Made by a program: the position numbers and the translations under genes | Shown here: positions 1 through 10,000 of the stretch, one piece after another | Layout: each line of letters starts with the position of its first letter | How positions within the stretch are numbered: position 1 is the first letter of the stretch | The notes under the pieces: generated by a model | Told to the model about the DNA's origin: nothing | Database searches by the model: none | The model's input: only the letters and a program-made list of their open reading frames with translations | Assembly (NCBI RefSeq): GCF_009660225.1 | Contig: NZ_CP045920.1 | Span: 2,342,079-2,406,078, forward strand | Source of the DNA: Pseudactinotalea sp. HY158 | Lineage (GTDB): Bacteria > Actinomycetota > Actinomycetes > Actinomycetales > Beutenbergiaceae | Reading direction: 5' to 3' | DNA: 64,000 nt

Positions 1-2344
1 CCCGACCGACTTCGAGGCGATCGTGCCCGATCCCCAGGGGTACGGCATCGCCCCGGCGGCGGAGCGATTCGCCACCGGAGACGACGAGTACACGATCCCG
101 CGGCCGGCTCCGGGCGGCGAGGGCGCCGGCACCGTGCCGGACGGGCTCGAGGAGTTCTACGACCAGCAGGTCGTGTGGGGCTCCTGCGCGGGCTTCGGCG
201 CCACCGGCGGGGCCGACGAGTGCGCCTACGTCATCGCCCCCCTCGACTACGCCGACCCGGGCGGGGACACGATCGCCCTCGCGGTCGCCCGCGCGAACGC
301 GACCGGCGAGAGCCGAGGGGCCGTGTTCACCGACCCGGGCGGCCCGGGCAGCCCAGGCCTGGCGCTCGCCGGCAGTGGGATGTTCGCGGGCCTGGCCGAG
401 GACTTCGACACGGTCGGGATCGACCCGCGCGGCGTCGGTGCCTCCGTTCCGATGATCCGCTGCCAGTCGAACGACGCCTGGGACCGGCAACGGGAGGGGT
501 CCGACGGCCTGGCTGCGAGCGAACTCAACGCCATCCTGGAGTACAACACCGACGAGTGCTACGAGAACACCGGCGCGCCGTTCGGGATCGACGGCCGTGC
601 CCTCATCGGCGCCTCGGGAACCGTGAACGTCGTCAAGGATCTCGACCTGCTGCGCAGCGTCCTCGGCGACGACAAGCTCAACTACATCGGCTTCTCCTAC
701 GGCACGTCGATCGGCTACGAGTACGCCCGCCAGTTCCCGGACAACATCCGCGCGATGGTGATCGACGGCGTCGTCAATGTGCTCGAGAACAACCCCGACG
801 AGCTCGCGAAATACTCCGAGTACGCGAAGTCGATCGGGCAGGACGGCGCGACCGCTCAGATCGCGGGCTTCCAGGCGACGTTCGAGCAGTTCCTCGCCTG
901 GTGCGCGGGCATGGAGGGCCAGGAGGTCGTCGTCGACGAAGCGGGCACCACCGAGACGTTCGAGTGCGCCCTGTATCAGGGCACCGACGACGTCCCGGAC
1001 GGAGCAACGCCCGACAACACGGTTCCCGCCCTGCTCGAGCGGTACCGCGACATCGCCCGGGCGGCCTGGGGCGCCCAGACGTATTCCAGCTCGATCGGGG
1101 GCCCGCGGCCGCTGAGCTTCGCGGACTTCAACCAGGGCACGCTCATGGCGATGTACACCGAGGCCTACTGGGGCTACCTCAACTCCGGCCTGCTCGAGGC
1201 GACCGACGCCGTCGAGGGCAACGAGGACTGGATGATGATCCTCTCGGACGCGTATGCGGGCCGTGGCCCCGACGGCTCCTACTCGCTCGACCTGGCCGCG
1301 TTCCCGTCGATCTGGTGCACCGACGCCGGCACCCCGCCGGGCTACAACGAGGACACGGCCGGCATCATCGCCGACCTCGAGGGCTACTATGCGGCGGCGC
1401 CGTTCACCGATCCCCGCACGAACGGCCATCCCGAGCGCGGAATGGCGCCCGTCGAGGACTGGTGCACCTACTACGAGGAACAGTTCACGCTGCCCGCCGG
1501 CGAGACCCTCGAGGCGATGCCGAACGTGCTGGTCGTCTCCACCACGTACGACTCGGCGACACCGTACGACAACGGCGTGGTGGCCGCCGCCGCGATGGGC
1601 GCCACGCTCCTCACGGTGGCCGGCTACAGCCACACCTCCTACGGCGGCTCCGAGTGCGCCACGCAGATCGCGAACGCCTACGTCGACACCCTCGTGGTGC
1701 CGGCGGACATACCGGGCGCGGAGGGCGTGCCGACCAAGGACGTGCACTCGAACGTGATCACCGGCGACGAATGCATGGTGGACGCCCGGTTCCGGCCCAC
1801 GCCGGAACTGATCACCGGCGACGTCGAGGCCGGGGACACGACCGCCTTCGATGTGACCGGCCTCGTGCGTGGCACCGCCTACACGGCGACGACGGAGTTC
1901 GGCTCGGCCACGTTCACCACGGACGAGCACGGTCGCGCCGTCGTGGCCGTCGATGTCCCCGCGGACGCGACGGCGGGGACGTACGAGGTGCGCGTCGTCC
2001 CCGCCGATCCGGAGGCGAACGACCCGACGGTCCGCGCCGACGCCACCTTCGAGGTCATCGCTGCCCAGCCGAGCCCGTCCCCGACCGACACCGGCGAGCC
2101 CTCCCCCTCGGACACCGGCGGGCCGTCCCCGACCGACACGGGCGGGCCGGATGCCTCGGATAGTCCGGACGGCGCAGATGCTTCGCACGGCACGGACACT
2201 TCGGACGGGGCGACGCCGCCGGGAGACCTGGCCACGACCGGGGCACCCGGCGGCCAGGCGGGCGGCCTCATCGGCCTCGGGGCGCTCCTGCTGGCAGCCG
2301 GTGCCGCAGTCGTGCTGGCGCGCAGGCGACACCTGGCGGCCTGA
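1..2344 (+). CDS. Secreted alpha/beta-hydrolase (tripeptidyl-aminopeptidase-like), sortase-anchored, 5' partial
   Basis: The frame is open back to the window edge, so the signal peptide and true start lie upstream. The fold is read from the nucleophile elbow GFSYGTS (about nt 690), an acid region TTYDSATPYDNG (about nt 1550) and the histidine in YSHTSYGG (about nt 1630), which match Ser-Asp-His hydrolases of the prolyl/tripeptidyl aminopeptidase (TAP C-terminal) family that release N-terminal peptides outside the cell. After the catalytic part comes an Ig-like segment (about nt 1800-2060), a Pro/Ser/Thr/Asp-rich stalk, then LATTG, a hydrophobic helix and an Arg-rich end, a sorting signal of the LAXTG type known for class E sortases. 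The gene ends 20 nt before a strong hairpin. Exact substrate is unknown. Confidence 0.85.
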   Translation, partial: PTDFEAIVPDPQGYGIAPAAERFATGDDEYTIPRPAPGGEGAGTVPDGLEEFYDQQVVWGSCAGFGATGGADECAYVIAPLDYADPGGDTIALAVARANATGESRGAVFTDPGGPGSPGLALAGSGMFAGLAEDFDTVGIDPRGVGASVPMIRCQSNDAWDRQREGSDGLAASELNAILEYNTDECYENTGAPFGIDGRALIGASGTVNVVKDLDLLRSVLGDDKLNYIGFSYGTSIGYEYARQFPDNIRAMVIDGVVNVLENNPDELAKYSEYAKSIGQDGATAQIAGFQATFEQFLAWCAGMEGQEVVVDEAGTTETFECALYQGTDDVPDGATPDNTVPALLERYRDIARAAWGAQTYSSSIGGPRPLSFADFNQGTLMAMYTEAYWGYLNSGLLEATDAVEGNEDWMMILSDAYAGRGPDGSYSLDLAAFPSIWCTDAGTPPGYNEDTAGIIADLEGYYAAAPFTDPRTNGHPERGMAPVEDWCTYYEEQFTLPAGETLEAMPNVLVVSTTYDSATPYDNGVVAAAAMGATLLTVAGYSHTSYGGSECATQIANAYVDTLVVPADIPGAEGVPTKDVHSNVITGDECMVDARFRPTPELITGDVEAGDTTAFDVTGLVRGTAYTATTEFGSATFTTDEHGRAVVAVDVPADATAGTYEVRVVPADPEANDPTVRADATFEVIAAQPSPSPTDTGEPSPSDTGGPSPTDTGGPDASDSPDGADASHGTDTSDGATPPGDLATTGAPGGQAGGLIGLGALLLAAGAAVVLARRRHLAA

Positions 2345-2364
2345 CGGCCGGCCGGTCCAGGAGA

Positions 2365-2410
2365 ACGGCGAGGGCGCCGGTGCGGGTCATCGCACCGGCG
2401 CCCTCGCCGT
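2365..2410. terminator. Bidirectional terminator between the hydrolase gene and the DUF3046 gene
   Basis: A perfect 20-bp stem (arms 2365-2384 and 2391-2410) closes a 6-nt loop GGTCAT. It sits between the plus-strand stop at 2344 and the minus-strand stop at 2417, so it can end both converging transcripts. There is no long T-run, as is common in high-GC actinomycetes. Confidence 0.85.
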
Positions 2411-2416
2411 GTGGTC

Positions 2417-2638
2417 TCAGGCGCGGCGGTGACCCCGCCGATGCGGGAAACGCTGCGCCTCGCCCAGGTCGAGGGCGTCGCACATCGCATCCCAGACGCG
2501 TTGGGGTGCGGCGCCGTCCGCGAGCGCCTCATCGGGCGTGCGCCCGCCGAGCGCAGAGAGCACGAGATCCGCGCGCACGCTCGCGCCGTAGCTGCCGAAC
2601 GTGGCCTCCACGGCGCCGGCGAACTCCGAGTGCTTCAC
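2417..2638 (-). CDS. DUF3046 family protein
   Basis: This 73-residue protein has the DUF3046 pattern: HSEF near the N-terminus, the run SYGASVRADLVLSALGGRTP, then VWDAMCDALDL. The family is small, actinomycete-specific and of unknown function. It is usually encoded beside recA-recX, so recA may lie just outside the window. I chose the GTG at 2638, giving V-K-H-S-E-F, because TACCCT ends exactly 6 nt upstream, the leaderless geometry seen repeatedly here; the upstream in-frame start would add 13 residues that do not fit the family. The 3' end abuts the bidirectional hairpin. Confidence 0.85.
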   Translation of the reverse strand: MKHSEFAGAVEATFGSYGASVRADLVLSALGGRTPDEALADGAAPQRVWDAMCDALDLGEAQRFPHRRGHRRA

Positions 2639-2644
2639 GCCCCC

Positions 2645-2650
2645 AGGGTA
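2645..2650 (-). promoter_or_regulatory. -10 element for leaderless DUF3046 transcript
   Basis: TACCCT on the minus strand lies 6 nt before the GTG at 2638, so transcription would begin at or beside the start codon. No good -35 is seen. Confidence 0.5.
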
Positions 2651-2710
2651 ACGACTCTCCCACCGGTGTCCGGGCACGGCTCGTGGCCGGACACCGCACC
2701 TCCCGGGGCG

Positions 2711-2883
2711 ACCTGGGTGGCCTCAAGCCGATCAGGTCGTGTCCAGACCACCCAGCTCCAAGCCCGTACGGAGCTGGGTGACCTCAAGCCGACCACGTCG
2801 TGTCCAGACCACCCAGCTCCAGCCCACGACGGACGTGGGTGCACTCAAGCCGACCACGTCGTGTCGAGAGCACCCAGGTCGCA
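2711..2883. repeat. Three tandem 61-bp imperfect palindromic repeats
   Basis: Units begin at 2713, 2774 and 2835 (period exactly 61). Each runs from CTGGGTG (GTGGGTG in the third) through a conserved CTCAAGCCGA core and TCGTGTC to CACCCAG, so the ends of each unit are inverted and can pair. The copies are partly diverged (flanks CCAGCTCC versus CCAGGTC). They fill the gap between the fucosidase 3' end and the DUF3046 promoter and may act as tandem terminators or as an extragenic palindromic element. Confidence 0.75.
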
Positions 2884-2886
2884 CCG

Positions 2887-5800
2887 TCAGCGACGGGCGG
2901 CTCGCCGGGTCAGCAGGGCCGCCGCCCCGAGGAGCAGAGCCAAGGCCCCGGCGACCAGGCCGATCGGCGCAGCGCCCGTGCTCGGCAGGGCCCCGGTGGG
3001 AGTGCCCCCGGAGCCCGGGTTCGCACCCGCGTCCGAGGCGCCGGAGGCGCCCACGTTCGCGTCATCGGCACCGTCGGAACCGTCGCCCGACCCCGAGCCG
3101 GGGCCAGATCCCTCGGCGTCCGCGTCCTCGTCGCTGCCGGCGCCTGCGTCGGAGCCATCGGTGCCATCGGGCCCGTCCGAACCGCTGTCAGAACCGTCGG
3201 CACCACCGGCACTGCCGGCACTGCCGTCGGAACCATCAGAACCGTCCGACCCGCCGTCAGAACCAGCATCCGAAGCACCGGAGCCGTCCGAACCATCGGA
3301 ACCGCCATCGGAGCCGTCCGAACCATCGGAACCGCCATCGGAGCCATCCGAACCATCGGAACCGCCATCGGAGCCATCCGAACCATCGGAGCCACCATCG
3401 GAGCCGTCCGAACCGCCGGAGCCGCCGTCGGAGCCATCCGACCCGCCGTCCGATCCGTCGCCGCCGGTCTCGAGGTCGAGTACCCAGCCCTGCGCGGTGA
3501 GCGGGCCGAAGACGTCGGCGGCCGTTCGATCCCCGAAGGTGGGCGCCCCGTCCCCGTCGGCCACGGTCACGGTGATCGGGGCGTCATCGGTGCCGTAGCC
3601 CCAGAAGGGCACGTCGGCGTCCTCCGCCGTTCCACCGTGGAGCACGACACTCGCACCGGGGGCGAGCTCCGCGCGCCGGAACTGCTCGAGGTGGTTGAAC
3701 GGCCGCTCGGCGGAACCGTCGCCGGCCACCGGAGCGCTCGGGTCGAGGTGCACCTCGGTCAGCTTGCCCGGATCGGCGTCGAGACGCTCCCACAGGTTGA
3801 TCGAGGCGAGGGCGACCGGGCCGCGCGCCCGGGTGATCGTGATCCGGAACTCCTGGGCGGTCACGGGCTCGTCCAGGTCGATGATCCGCTGCACGCCGAC
3901 GACCCCGGCGCTGCCGACCTCGGTCCAGGCGCCGTCGATCCGGGCGTCGACGCGCACGCCCTCGACGACCTGCCCGCCGCGGAGCGCATCCTCGCTCAGG
4001 CCAACGTAGTCGACCCGCTCCGGCGCGCCCAGGTCGAGGGTGACCTCGGGGGTGTCGTCGCCGCTGAGCCAGGAGCTGCGGGAGTTGCCGTCGGTGATGG
4101 CCGCCGTCGCCTCGCCGTCCGCGCTCGCCTGCACGCCGAGGGCGTGGTCGAGGGTGAACGAGCGGCGCCGCTCCGCCGCGAAGTCCGCGAGGGCGTCCTC
4201 GGAGGCGGGTGCGAAGGTGCCGGTGGTCGTCGGCGGCGTGTTGAGGAGCATGAGCGAGTTGCGGCCCGTCGTCTCCAGGTAGTGCCCGAGCAGGGCCTGG
4301 CCGCTCTTCGGCGCGTCGTTCGGGTGCGCGAACCATCCCTGGGTCAGCTTCATGTCGGCCTCGGTGGGCCACCAGTGCAGGGCGTCGGCGCCGGCGCGCG
4401 CGGCCGCCTCGATCTGGGCGCGTGATCCGAGCGCCTGGTCCATGTTGCCGCTCGTTCCCACGAGGCCGATCTTGCCGCCGTCCGCCGGGTTCGAGATGGG
4501 CACGACGGCCCATTCGTCGTTCCGCGCCCATCCGGCCTCGGTCCCGACCCAGCGCACGTCCCGGCCGCCGACGGCCACGACGGCGTCCGGCTGGAGCTCG
4601 CCGATCATGTCGTAGAACGCCGGGTAGTCGTAGGTCTCGTGCTTGGCGGTGTTGCCCTGGGCGCCGTCGAACCACACCTCGTCGATGGGGCCGTACTGGG
4701 TGAGCACCTCGTAGAGCGTGTTGAGGAAGTACTCGCCGTAGTCGGTCGCCTCGTACGTGAAGGTGGGCAGGTCCTCGCCGGCGCGGTCGTCGCCCTCGAC
4801 GAGGGTCGGGATGGTCCGTTCCGTCGTGGCCGACCCGTTGCCGAAGGTGCCCTCGATCTCCTGATTCGAGTCGGCCGGCGACATGTAGACCCCGACCTGC
4901 ATTCCGTACGTGTGGGCCGCGGTCACGAAGTCGCGCAGGATGTCGCCCTCTCCGTTTTGCCACGGGGTCGAGGCCACCGAGTAGTCGCTGTAGCGCGAGG
5001 GGAAGGAGAGGAAGCCGTCGTGGTGCTTGACCACGAGGATCGCGAGGCGATGCCCGGTGTCGCGCAGGGTCTGGACCCACTGGTCCACGTCGAGCTCACC
5101 GGTCGGGTCGAAGCGGGCCGGGTCCTCGGTGCCGTGGCCCCATTCCTGGTTGTAGAACGTGTTGATGCCGAAGTGGATGAACGCGGTGAGCCCGAGTTCC
5201 TGCCAGTCGAGCTGCTCGGTGGTCGGGCGCACGAGGTTCGCCTTGCCGATGATGTTCTCGGCGCATTCGTTCGGGCCGACCGAGATGTAGTTGCCGGGTT
5301 CGAGGTCGTCGATCGGGTCGCACACGGTCGCGTCGAGCTGCTGGTAGGTGAACGCGCGGCCCTCGAACGGGCCGGTGAGCAGCGCGAATCGCACGCGCTC
5401 GATCTCGCCGGCGAAGGCACGCTCCGGAGCCTGTCCGGCGAATTCGTTGCCGACGGCGAGCGTCGCCTCGGCGCCGCTACTGCGTGTGGACGGCGCAGGC
5501 GCGCTCACCTGCGGAAGTTCGTCGCCGTCGAGCCACGCGACGAGCGTGACGCCGTCCGCATCCGTGTCGTAGGCGAGGGAGAGCACGTGGCTTTCGCCCG
5601 CGGCCGGGGCGGGCACGTCCTGCACGTAGTCCTGCCAGGAGCCGCTCGCGTTCGAGGAGAAGCCGTAACGGAACCGGCCGTTCTGGAAGCGTGCGAAGAA
5701 GTTGCCGCCGACGGCGAGCACCGTGCCGAGCTCGGCCTGCTCCCCGTTCGGCGTGAACTCGATCTCGGTCACGAAGCCGGCGTCGAGCGCGGTGGCCCCG

Positions 5801-6807
5801 AACGGGTCCTCGGTCGCGGTGAAGTCGGCGCCGTGGGTCGGCGCGGAGGTGACCAGTGCGCCGCCGGAGATCTGGGTTCCCGAGCGCACGGCGAGGGCGC
5901 CGTCAAGCACGTCGCCCGCCGCGGGCTCGTACTCGGTACCGGCGAGGGTCCCGTCGAAGCCGAGGTCGAGCAGGTCCGTGGCGAGGGGGGTGGGCTGGAA
6001 CTCGAACGGCTCGTCGGCGTCCGAGTCGCCGACGACCCGCACCCGCGACAGGGTTCCGGCGATGCCGCGGTCGCCGCCGGCGGGGTGGACCTCGTTGCCG
6101 AACCCGAAGGTGTCGACGAGGGCGGCGTTGACGGCCACCTGGCCGTCCGCGGTGACCGTCGGCAGCGGCTCACCGTCGAGCCAGAGCTCGAGGGTGGCCG
6201 AGCCGGCACCGTCGGCCTCGTAGCGCACGGAGAGGGCGTGCTCCTCCCCGATGGCGGGCAGGTCCGCCTGGTTGCGGTGCTTGGACCAACCGCCGCCGGG
6301 GTTCTGCGAGTCGAAGCCGTAGGCGAGCCGGCCGTTCTCCGAGCGCACGAACAGGTTTCCGCCCGCGGAGAGCACGGTGGACATGTCGCCCCAGCCGGCG
6401 GGCGTGAACTCGACCTCGGCCACGAAGCCGGTCGTGCCGGCGTTGCCCGCGCCGCCGGTCAGCGTGAAGTCGGCGGCCTCGAACGCGATGCCCTGGGCGC
6501 CGCCGTCGAGCCGGACTCCCCCGGTCGCGAGCTGCTCCTCCGCGCCGTCGATCCGGTGGACGACGCCGCGCATCCGTTCCTCGCCCTGGGTCGTGTAGCC
6601 CGTCGTGTCGACGAGCGAGCCGGCGAAGCCGATGTTCAGGTCGTCGGTCGGGGCCGCGCTCGCCGGTCCGATGGCCGCGAAGCTCGTCATCGCGGCGAGG
6701 AGGCCGAGGGCTCCGGTCGCCGCGACGAATGTCCCGCCGCGACGCCGACGTCGCGGGCGTCCCTGGTGGGCCGATCGCATCGGTGCGGGCCTGTCGCAGT
6801 GATTCAT
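2887..6807 (-). CDS. Cell-wall-anchored GH29 alpha-L-fucosidase-like glycosidase, multidomain
   Basis: This 1306-residue surface enzyme should release L-fucose from glycans outside the cell. Order: Arg-rich signal peptide ending near GPASAAP; two related LamG/concanavalin-like modules (about 60-480), each with GNxFxRxxNGRxxYGF; a GH29 catalytic domain (about 510-880) with FIHFGINTFYNQEWG, VVKHHDGF and WFDGAQGN, where the Asp (about 711) matches the GH29 nucleophile; an F5/8-type C carbohydrate-binding region; a short module after LTEVHLD; a long Ser-Asp-Gly stalk; then LPSTG, a helix and a basic tail. The ATG at 6807 is chosen over the GTG at 6843 because GGAG lies 5 nt upstream. True sugar specificity is not certain. 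Confidence 0.85.
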   Translation of the reverse strand: MNHCDRPAPMRSAHQGRPRRRRRGGTFVAATGALGLLAAMTSFAAIGPASAAPTDDLNIGFAGSLVDTTGYTTQGEERMRGVVHRIDGAEEQLATGGVRLDGGAQGIAFEAADFTLTGGAGNAGTTGFVAEVEFTPAGWGDMSTVLSAGGNLFVRSENGRLAYGFDSQNPGGGWSKHRNQADLPAIGEEHALSVRYEADGAGSATLELWLDGEPLPTVTADGQVAVNAALVDTFGFGNEVHPAGGDRGIAGTLSRVRVVGDSDADEPFEFQPTPLATDLLDLGFDGTLAGTEYEPAAGDVLDGALAVRSGTQISGGALVTSAPTHGADFTATEDPFGATALDAGFVTEIEFTPNGEQAELGTVLAVGGNFFARFQNGRFRYGFSSNASGSWQDYVQDVPAPAAGESHVLSLAYDTDADGVTLVAWLDGDELPQVSAPAPSTRSSGAEATLAVGNEFAGQAPERAFAGEIERVRFALLTGPFEGRAFTYQQLDATVCDPIDDLEPGNYISVGPNECAENIIGKANLVRPTTEQLDWQELGLTAFIHFGINTFYNQEWGHGTEDPARFDPTGELDVDQWVQTLRDTGHRLAILVVKHHDGFLSFPSRYSDYSVASTPWQNGEGDILRDFVTAAHTYGMQVGVYMSPADSNQEIEGTFGNGSATTERTIPTLVEGDDRAGEDLPTFTYEATDYGEYFLNTLYEVLTQYGPIDEVWFDGAQGNTAKHETYDYPAFYDMIGELQPDAVVAVGGRDVRWVGTEAGWARNDEWAVVPISNPADGGKIGLVGTSGNMDQALGSRAQIEAAARAGADALHWWPTEADMKLTQGWFAHPNDAPKSGQALLGHYLETTGRNSLMLLNTPPTTTGTFAPASEDALADFAAERRRSFTLDHALGVQASADGEATAAITDGNSRSSWLSGDDTPEVTLDLGAPERVDYVGLSEDALRGGQVVEGVRVDARIDGAWTEVGSAGVVGVQRIIDLDEPVTAQEFRITITRARGPVALASINLWERLDADPGKLTEVHLDPSAPVAGDGSAERPFNHLEQFRRAELAPGASVVLHGGTAEDADVPFWGYGTDDAPITVTVADGDGAPTFGDRTAADVFGPLTAQGWVLDLETGGDGSDGGSDGSDGGSGGSDGSDGGSDGSDGSDGGSDGSDGSDGGSDGSDGSDGGSDGSDGSGASDAGSDGGSDGSDGSDGSAGSAGGADGSDSGSDGPDGTDGSDAGAGSDEDADAEGSGPGSGSGDGSDGADDANVGASGASDAGANPGSGGTPTGALPSTGAAPIGLVAGALALLLGAAALLTRRAARR
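3281..3430 (-). repeat. 30-bp in-frame tandem repeat coding the Ser-Asp-Gly stalk
   Basis: Five consecutive 30-bp units (3281, 3311, 3341, 3371, 3401) encode ten-residue Ser/Asp/Gly blocks of the wall-spanning stalk; similar diverged units continue on both sides. Copy number can change without a frameshift, so stalk length may vary between strains. Confidence 0.75.
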
Positions 6808-6862
6808 GTGCACTCCATCGTGAGTCGAGCAGCGGGTCGCCACGACGGCACCCCACCCGCAG

Positions 6863-6898
6863 ACATCTGATGTTAACGCCTTGTGCTCACGATGTCAC
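6863..6898 (-). promoter_or_regulatory. Promoter of the fucosidase gene with overlapping inverted repeat
   Basis: On the minus strand GTGACA (6893-6898, five of six to TTGACA) is separated by exactly 17 bp from TAACAT (6870-6875). The predicted start is near 6863 and the leader to the ATG at 6807 is about 55 nt with a good ribosome site. ACATC-T-GATGT (6863-6873) overlaps the -10 and start point and could be a repressor operator. Confidence 0.55.
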
Positions 6899-7015
6899 AC
6901 GCACCGTCAGGTTCGATCACGTCCGGCGGCGAGGTCATCTGTGCGGGCACGCATCGGCGTGTGAGAACGTGCGTCGGAGGGATCGCGCACCCGTGCGAAT
7001 GTCGGAGGCTGTCGG

Positions 7016-7021
7016 CACAAT
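7016..7021 (+). promoter_or_regulatory. -10-like element for leaderless lhr
   Basis: CACAAT ends 6 nt before the GTG at 7028 (one mismatch to TANNNT); no Shine-Dalgarno is present. Confidence 0.35.
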
Positions 7022-7027
7022 GGGTGC

Positions 7028-10000
7028 GTGAACTCCTCGGATGCGCTGGCCGGGTTCAGCCCGGTCGCCCGTGCCTGGTTCACCGGTGCGTTCCCGGAGC
7101 CCACCCCGGCCCAGGCGGGCACGTGGGAGGCCGTCTCCTCGGGCGATCACGCGCTCGTCGTCGCCCCGACGGGCTCGGGCAAGACCCTCGCGGCATTCTT
7201 CTGGGCGCTCGACCGGCTCGCCACGGAGCCGACGCCCGAGCCGGCGCTGCGATGCCGCGTGCTGTACGTCTCGCCGCTCAAGGCGCTCGCGGCGGACATC
7301 GAGCGCAACCTCCGGGCGCCGCTGGCGGGGATGCGCGCGCTCGGCCCCGCGACCGGCGCGGCGGGAGACCTCCGCGTCGGGGTCCGCACCGGCGACACCC
7401 CCGCCTCCGAACGGCGCTCGATGGCCACGCGGCCGCCGGACATCCTCATCACCACGCCAGAGTCCCTGTTCCTCATGCTCACCTCCGGGGCGCGGGCGGG
7501 GTTGCGCGGGGTGCGCACCGTCATCGTCGACGAGATCCACGTGCTCGCCGGCACGAAGCGGGGCGCCCACCTGGCCCTCTCCCTCGAGCGGCTCGACCTC
7601 CTGCTCGAGCGGCCGGCGCAGCGGATCGGGCTGTCGGCCACGGTGCGCCCGCCGGGCGACGTGGCCGCCTTCCTCGCCGGCCACCGCGACCGGGCCGACG
7701 GCGGCCGGGACGTCCGCGTGATCGCGCCCGGTCAGGGGCCGCAGGTGGAGATCGACATCGCCGTTCCGGTCCCCGACCTGACCGACCTCGCCGCCGCGCC
7801 GACGACCGGGCCACCGACCGGCCGGGCGATCGGCCCGGCGATCGGCCCGGCGATCGGCCCGGCGATCGGCCCGGTGATCGGCCCGGTGATCGGCCAAGAC
7901 TCGGGCCCGGGCGCCGACCTGAGTGGTGACGCGGCCGGCGCCCGGCGCGAACCCGGGTCGATCTGGCCGCATGTCACCTCCCGGCTCGTCGACCTCATCA
8001 CCGCACACCGGTCCACGATCGTGTTCGCGAACTCCCGGCGCGGCGCCGAACGTCTCACGGCCCGCATCAACGAGGAGGCGGCCGCGCGGGCGGGCGTGGG
8101 CGACGTCGACGCGGGCGCGGCGGGCTCAGCGGGCTCGACGGGCTCGGCGGGCTCGACCTGGGCGGCCCAGCTCCCCGGCCAGGCGGGCACGGCTCTCCCG
8201 GTCCCCGCGGCCCGCGTGTTGGCCCGCGCCCACCACGGGTCGATGAGCCGCAGCGAACGGACCGCGATCGAGACCGCCCTGAAGCAGGGCACCCTGCCCG
8301 CGGTCGTGGCCACGAGTTCCCTCGAGCTCGGGATCGACATGGGCAGCGTCGACCTCGTGGTGCAGGTCGGGGCGCCCCCGAGCGTGGCGAGCACGCTCCA
8401 GCGGATCGGTCGGGCCGGGCACCAGGTGGGTGAGGCCTCCCGCGGGGTCGTCATCCCGACCCACCGCGGCGAGCTGCTCGCCGCGGCCACCACCTGCCTG
8501 CGTGCCCGCGCCGGCCTGATCGAACGCAGTCACGTGCTGAGCAACCCGCTCGACGTGCTCGCCCAGCACATCGTCGCGATCACCGCCCTCGACCCCGTGA
8601 CGATGTCCGAGCTGGCCGAGCTCGCGCGCCGGGCCGACCCGTTCCACACCCTGACCGAGGCGACCCTCGTCGCCGTCGTGGACATGCTCTCGGGCAGGTA
8701 CCCGAGCGAGGAGTTCGCCGAACTGCGACCGCGCGTGGTGTGGGACCGGGTGAGCGATACGCTCACCGGCCGGCCGGGCGCGCAGCGGCTCGCGACCACG
8801 AGCGGCGGGACGATCCCGGACCGGGGGCTCTACGGGGTCTACGTCGCCGGCGAGGGCGGCGCCGCGGCCCGGGGCGGCAAGCGGGTGGGTGAACTCGACG
8901 AGGAGATGGTCTACGAGTCGCGCGCCGGCGACACGTTCACCCTCGGGTCCTCGACGTGGCGGATCGAGGAGATCACCCCGGACCGCGTGCTCGTCTCCCC
9001 CGCCCCCGGGCTGCCGGGCCGGCTGCCGTTCTGGCGCGGCGACTCCCCGGCCCGCCCCGCGGAGCTGGGCCGGGCCCTCGGCGAGCGGCTGGCGGAGCTG
9101 GAGGAGGCCGACTTCGATCCCGCCGCGATCGCCGGCTGGGGGCTGGACGAGTGGGCGAGTGCGAACCTGCTCGCCTACCTGCGCGAGCAGCGGGCGAGCG
9201 CGACGAGGCTGGCCACCCACGAGGTGCTCGTGGTGGAGCGGTTCCGCGACGAGCTGGGCGATTGGCGGATCGTCATCCACTCCCCCTGGGGCGCTCAGGT
9301 TCACGCGCCGTGGGCGATCGTGCTCGCGGCCCGGCTGCGCGAGCGGTTCGGGGACGTGGCGGCGATGCACACCGACGACGGGATCGTGCTGCGGCTGCCG
9401 GACACCGAGGAGGCGATCGACCCGTTCGACCCGCTCGCCCTCCCGACCGGCACCGATGTGGGCGCGGATGACTCGGGCGGCCTCAGTGGCCCGGGCGGCC
9501 CAGGTAGACCGGGAGGCGGGGCACGGGTCGAGCTGGAGGAGCTGCTGCTCGAGCCGGAGGAGGTCCGCTCGCTCGTGGTCGACGCGCTCGGCGGGTCGGC
9601 CCATTTCGCGGCCCGGTTCCGCGAGGCCGCCGCCCGCTCCCTGCTGTTGCCGCGGCGGCGTCCGGATCGGCGCCGGCCCCTGTGGCAGCAGCGGCAGCGC
9701 GCGGCCCAGCTGCTGGCCGTGGCGGCCGGATTCCCGCAGTTCCCGGTCATGCTCGAGGCGGTCCGGGAGTGCCTGAGTGACGACTTCGACGTCGCCGCGC
9801 TCGTCGAGCTCATGACGGCGGTGCGGCAGCGCCGGGTCCGGGTCGTCGAGGTCGAGACCGCCGCGCCCTCACCGTTCGCGAAGTCGCTGCTGTTCGGGTA
9901 CGTGGCCCAGTTCGTCTACGACGGCGACGCCCCGCTCGCCGAGCGTCGCGCGGCGGCCCTCACCCTCGACCCGGGCCTGCTCTCCGACCTGCTCGGTGAC

